From positions 1-6,876 of the forward strand of contig JAZNGL010000138.1 of the NCBI GenBank assembly GCA_045576435.1: DNA of 6,876 bases, written 5' to 3'. Positions 6,145-6,876 of the stretch are shown here, piece after piece. The notes beneath the pieces are model-generated. The model worked only from the letters and a program-made list of their open reading frames with translations, made no database searches and was not told where the DNA came from. Origin of the DNA: CAKSIW01 sp045576435 (lineage in GTDB: Bacteria > Bacillota > Clostridia > Monoglobales > Monoglobaceae). A program made the translations under genes and the position numbers. Positions within the stretch are counted from its first letter, which is position 1. Every line of letters begins with the position of its first letter.

Positions 6145-6198
6145 ATAAAAAATGAATAAATCGATTAAAAATTTAAAATATTATAAAAAATGAATAAA
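6145..6198. repeat. 16-bp direct repeat in A+T-rich spacer
   Basis: ATAAAAAATGAATAAA occurs exactly at 6145-6160 and 6183-6198, 38 bp apart. The shorter word TGAATAAA also occurs at 5979-5986 and 6074-6081, and a one-base variant (TGAGTAAA) at 6127-6134. The low complexity of the region means part of this may be chance. The copies lie upstream of the secG promoter and around the candidate small RNA. Confidence 0.5.
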
Positions 6199-6202
6199 AC
6201 TC

Positions 6203-6231
6203 TTGAAAAAGAAATTGTTTTATGGTAGTAT
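6203..6231 (+). promoter_or_regulatory. probable secG promoter
   Basis: TTGAAA (6203-6208) lies exactly 17 bp from TAGTAT (6226-6231). An overlapping TATAAA (6229-6234) is an alternative -10 at poorer spacing. Transcription would start near 6238, about 27 bases before the secG start codon, with AGGAGG at 6251-6256. Since ftsZ is closed by a terminator, secG needs such a promoter. Confidence 0.6.
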
Positions 6232-6264
6232 AAATACATTGATATACATGAGGAGGAAATTTTA

Positions 6265-6720
6265 ATGCAAACAACTTTAATTATTATCCATGTTGTTGTT
6301 TCAGTTGCTCTTATTTTGGTAGTTTTGATGCAACACGGCAAACAGCAAGGGCTTTCAGGTGCTATTGCAGGTGGAGCAGAAACTTTCTTTGGAAAAAACA
6401 AGGGGAGAACCATTGATGCAATGCTCAAAAAAGTTACAGCGGTTGTAGCGGTTTTGTTTGTGGTTAGTTCAATAGCTTTGGCTGTTTATTCTATTCAGAA
6501 GAACAAAGCAGAAGCTTTACCTGATGCTGGTCAGATAGAGAGTGCTCAGGGCATAGATGATGGAGTTCAGGTTCAAAAGGATGAAGAAGGAAACCTTGTT
6601 GATGCTAATGGAAATATACTTATGCCTGCAGAACAAGTTGCTGAAGCTGAGAAAAAGGCTGCTGAAGAAAATGCAAAAGTAGTTGACGAGGCAAAAGCTA
6701 ACGCTGAAGCAAACGAATAA
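6265..6720 (+). CDS. secG: SecG, protein translocase subunit with long charged C-terminal tail
   Basis: Small subunit of the SecYEG translocon that assists SecA-driven protein export. Membrane helix 1 spans about residues 4-22 (LIIIHVVVSVALILVVLMQ) and helix 2 about 57-76. The intervening loop has the family hallmark QGLSGAIAGGAETFFGKNKGRTID (28-51). Most Gram-positive SecG proteins end soon after helix 2, at about 75-80 residues. This one has 151, with a tail of about 75 residues that reads KDEEGNLVDANGNILMP and then an Ala/Glu/Lys-rich, probably helical end (AEQVAEAEKKAAEENAK). ATG 6265 follows AGGAGG (6251-6256) by 8 nt. In many Firmicutes rnr and smpB follow secG; here an insertion sequence begins 38 bp after the stop, and no terminator is seen before it. 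Confidence 0.95.
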   Translation: MQTTLIIIHVVVSVALILVVLMQHGKQQGLSGAIAGGAETFFGKNKGRTIDAMLKKVTAVVAVLFVVSSIALAVYSIQKNKAEALPDAGQIESAQGIDDGVQVQKDEEGNLVDANGNILMPAEQVAEAEKKAAEENAKVVDEAKANAEANE

Positions 6721-6783
6721 GACTTAAGATATCAGAAAATAAAACCGCTCCAAATATTGAACAGAACCAGTAAAAACGGACAA

Positions 6784-6812
6784 TAGAAAAAAGAACCCTC
6801 CTATGGTATAAT
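6784..6812 (+). promoter_or_regulatory. transposase promoter (extended -10)
   Basis: TAGAAA (6784-6789, 4/6) is 17 bp from a perfect TATAAT (6807-6812), which is preceded by TGG (6804-6806), an extended -10. The predicted start near 6819 lies inside the loop of the adjoining hairpin. RNA made from this promoter therefore lacks the left arm. Confidence 0.65.
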
Positions 6813-6837
6813 AAAGAAAACCGTAGGAGGATTTTTT
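6797..6837 (+). terminator. leader hairpin covering the transposase ribosome binding site, followed by T6
   Basis: CCTCCTATGGT (6797-6807) pairs with ACCGTAGGAGG (6820-6830) in an 11-bp stem with one U-G pair and a 12-nt loop. The right arm contains the AGGAGG site for ATG 6838, and A plus six T follow (6831-6837). A transcript running in from secG would fold this structure, which can both hide the ribosome binding site and act as an intrinsic terminator. A transcript from the internal promoter cannot form it. Confidence 0.7.
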
Positions 6838-6876
6838 ATGCCCAGAGAATACAGACATATCAAGGAATACAAAAAT
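6838..6876 (+). CDS. IS transposase OrfA, first 13 codons only
   Basis: ATG 6838 follows AGGAGG (6825-6830) by 7 nt and opens MPREYRHIKEYKN, running off the window. This resembles, from memory, the start of clostridial IS3-type OrfA proteins (MPREYKHI-x-EYE...), DNA-binding helix-turn-helix proteins that precede an rve/DDE OrfB. The visible part is too short to show the helix-turn-helix or any catalytic residue, so family assignment depends mainly on this opening and on the end sequence upstream. It is the only gene in view that is clearly not part of the wall, division or export core. Confidence 0.6.
   Translation, partial: MPREYRHIKEYKN

Larger units (their letters stand above)
6758..6876 (+). 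mobile_element. left end of an insertion sequence, probably IS3 family (cut by window edge)
   Basis: The element is proposed from the transposase start at 6838, its own promoter and leader hairpin, and a likely terminal repeat. The tip TGAACAGAACC (6758-6768) followed by AAAAACGGACA (6772-6782) recalls, from memory, IS150-group ends of the form TGTACTGACCCC...GGACA. The tip starts with TG as IS3-family ends do, 80 bp before the transposase ATG. The right end and target duplication are outside the window, so the exact boundary and family are not proven. Confidence 0.6.

Overview
The window is A+T-rich chromosomal DNA from a low-GC Gram-positive bacterium, most likely a member of the Clostridia. 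The evidence is the strong AGGAGG-type ribosome binding sites, two TTG starts, extended -10 promoters, and a division and cell wall (dcw) cluster in a clostridial order. All recognised protein genes are on the + strand.

Layout: murG (3' part only; its first ~40 codons lie outside the window) is followed by murA, ftsQ/divIB, a DUF881 (YlxW-type) membrane protein, sbp (small basic family, DUF1290) and ftsZ. Compared with the Bacillus subtilis order murG-murB-divIB-ylxW-ylxX-sbp-ftsA-ftsZ, murA takes the place of murB, only one DUF881 gene is present and ftsA is missing. ftsZ has its own strong promoter and ends in a near-perfect terminator. MurA makes the first committed peptidoglycan precursor and MurG makes lipid II. 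FtsQ and FtsZ belong to the divisome that directs septal use of lipid II. The DUF881 and Sbp proteins are membrane proteins that commonly travel with these genes.

Between ftsZ and secG (5916-6264) there is no protein gene. It holds the ftsZ terminator, a compact candidate small RNA on the - strand (extended -10, about 76-nt RNA, 10-bp terminator stem with a U7 tail), A+T-rich DNA with repeated TGAATAAA words, and the secG promoter. secG encodes the SecYEG subunit with an unusual ~75-residue charged tail.

About 38 bp after secG an insertion sequence begins (probably IS3 family, IS150-like end). Only its left end, an extended -10 promoter, a hairpin that both resembles a terminator and covers the ribosome binding site, and the first 13 codons of the transposase OrfA are visible. 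The candidate small RNA, the IS leader hairpin and several substitutions at normally conserved FtsZ positions are the points most worth checking.
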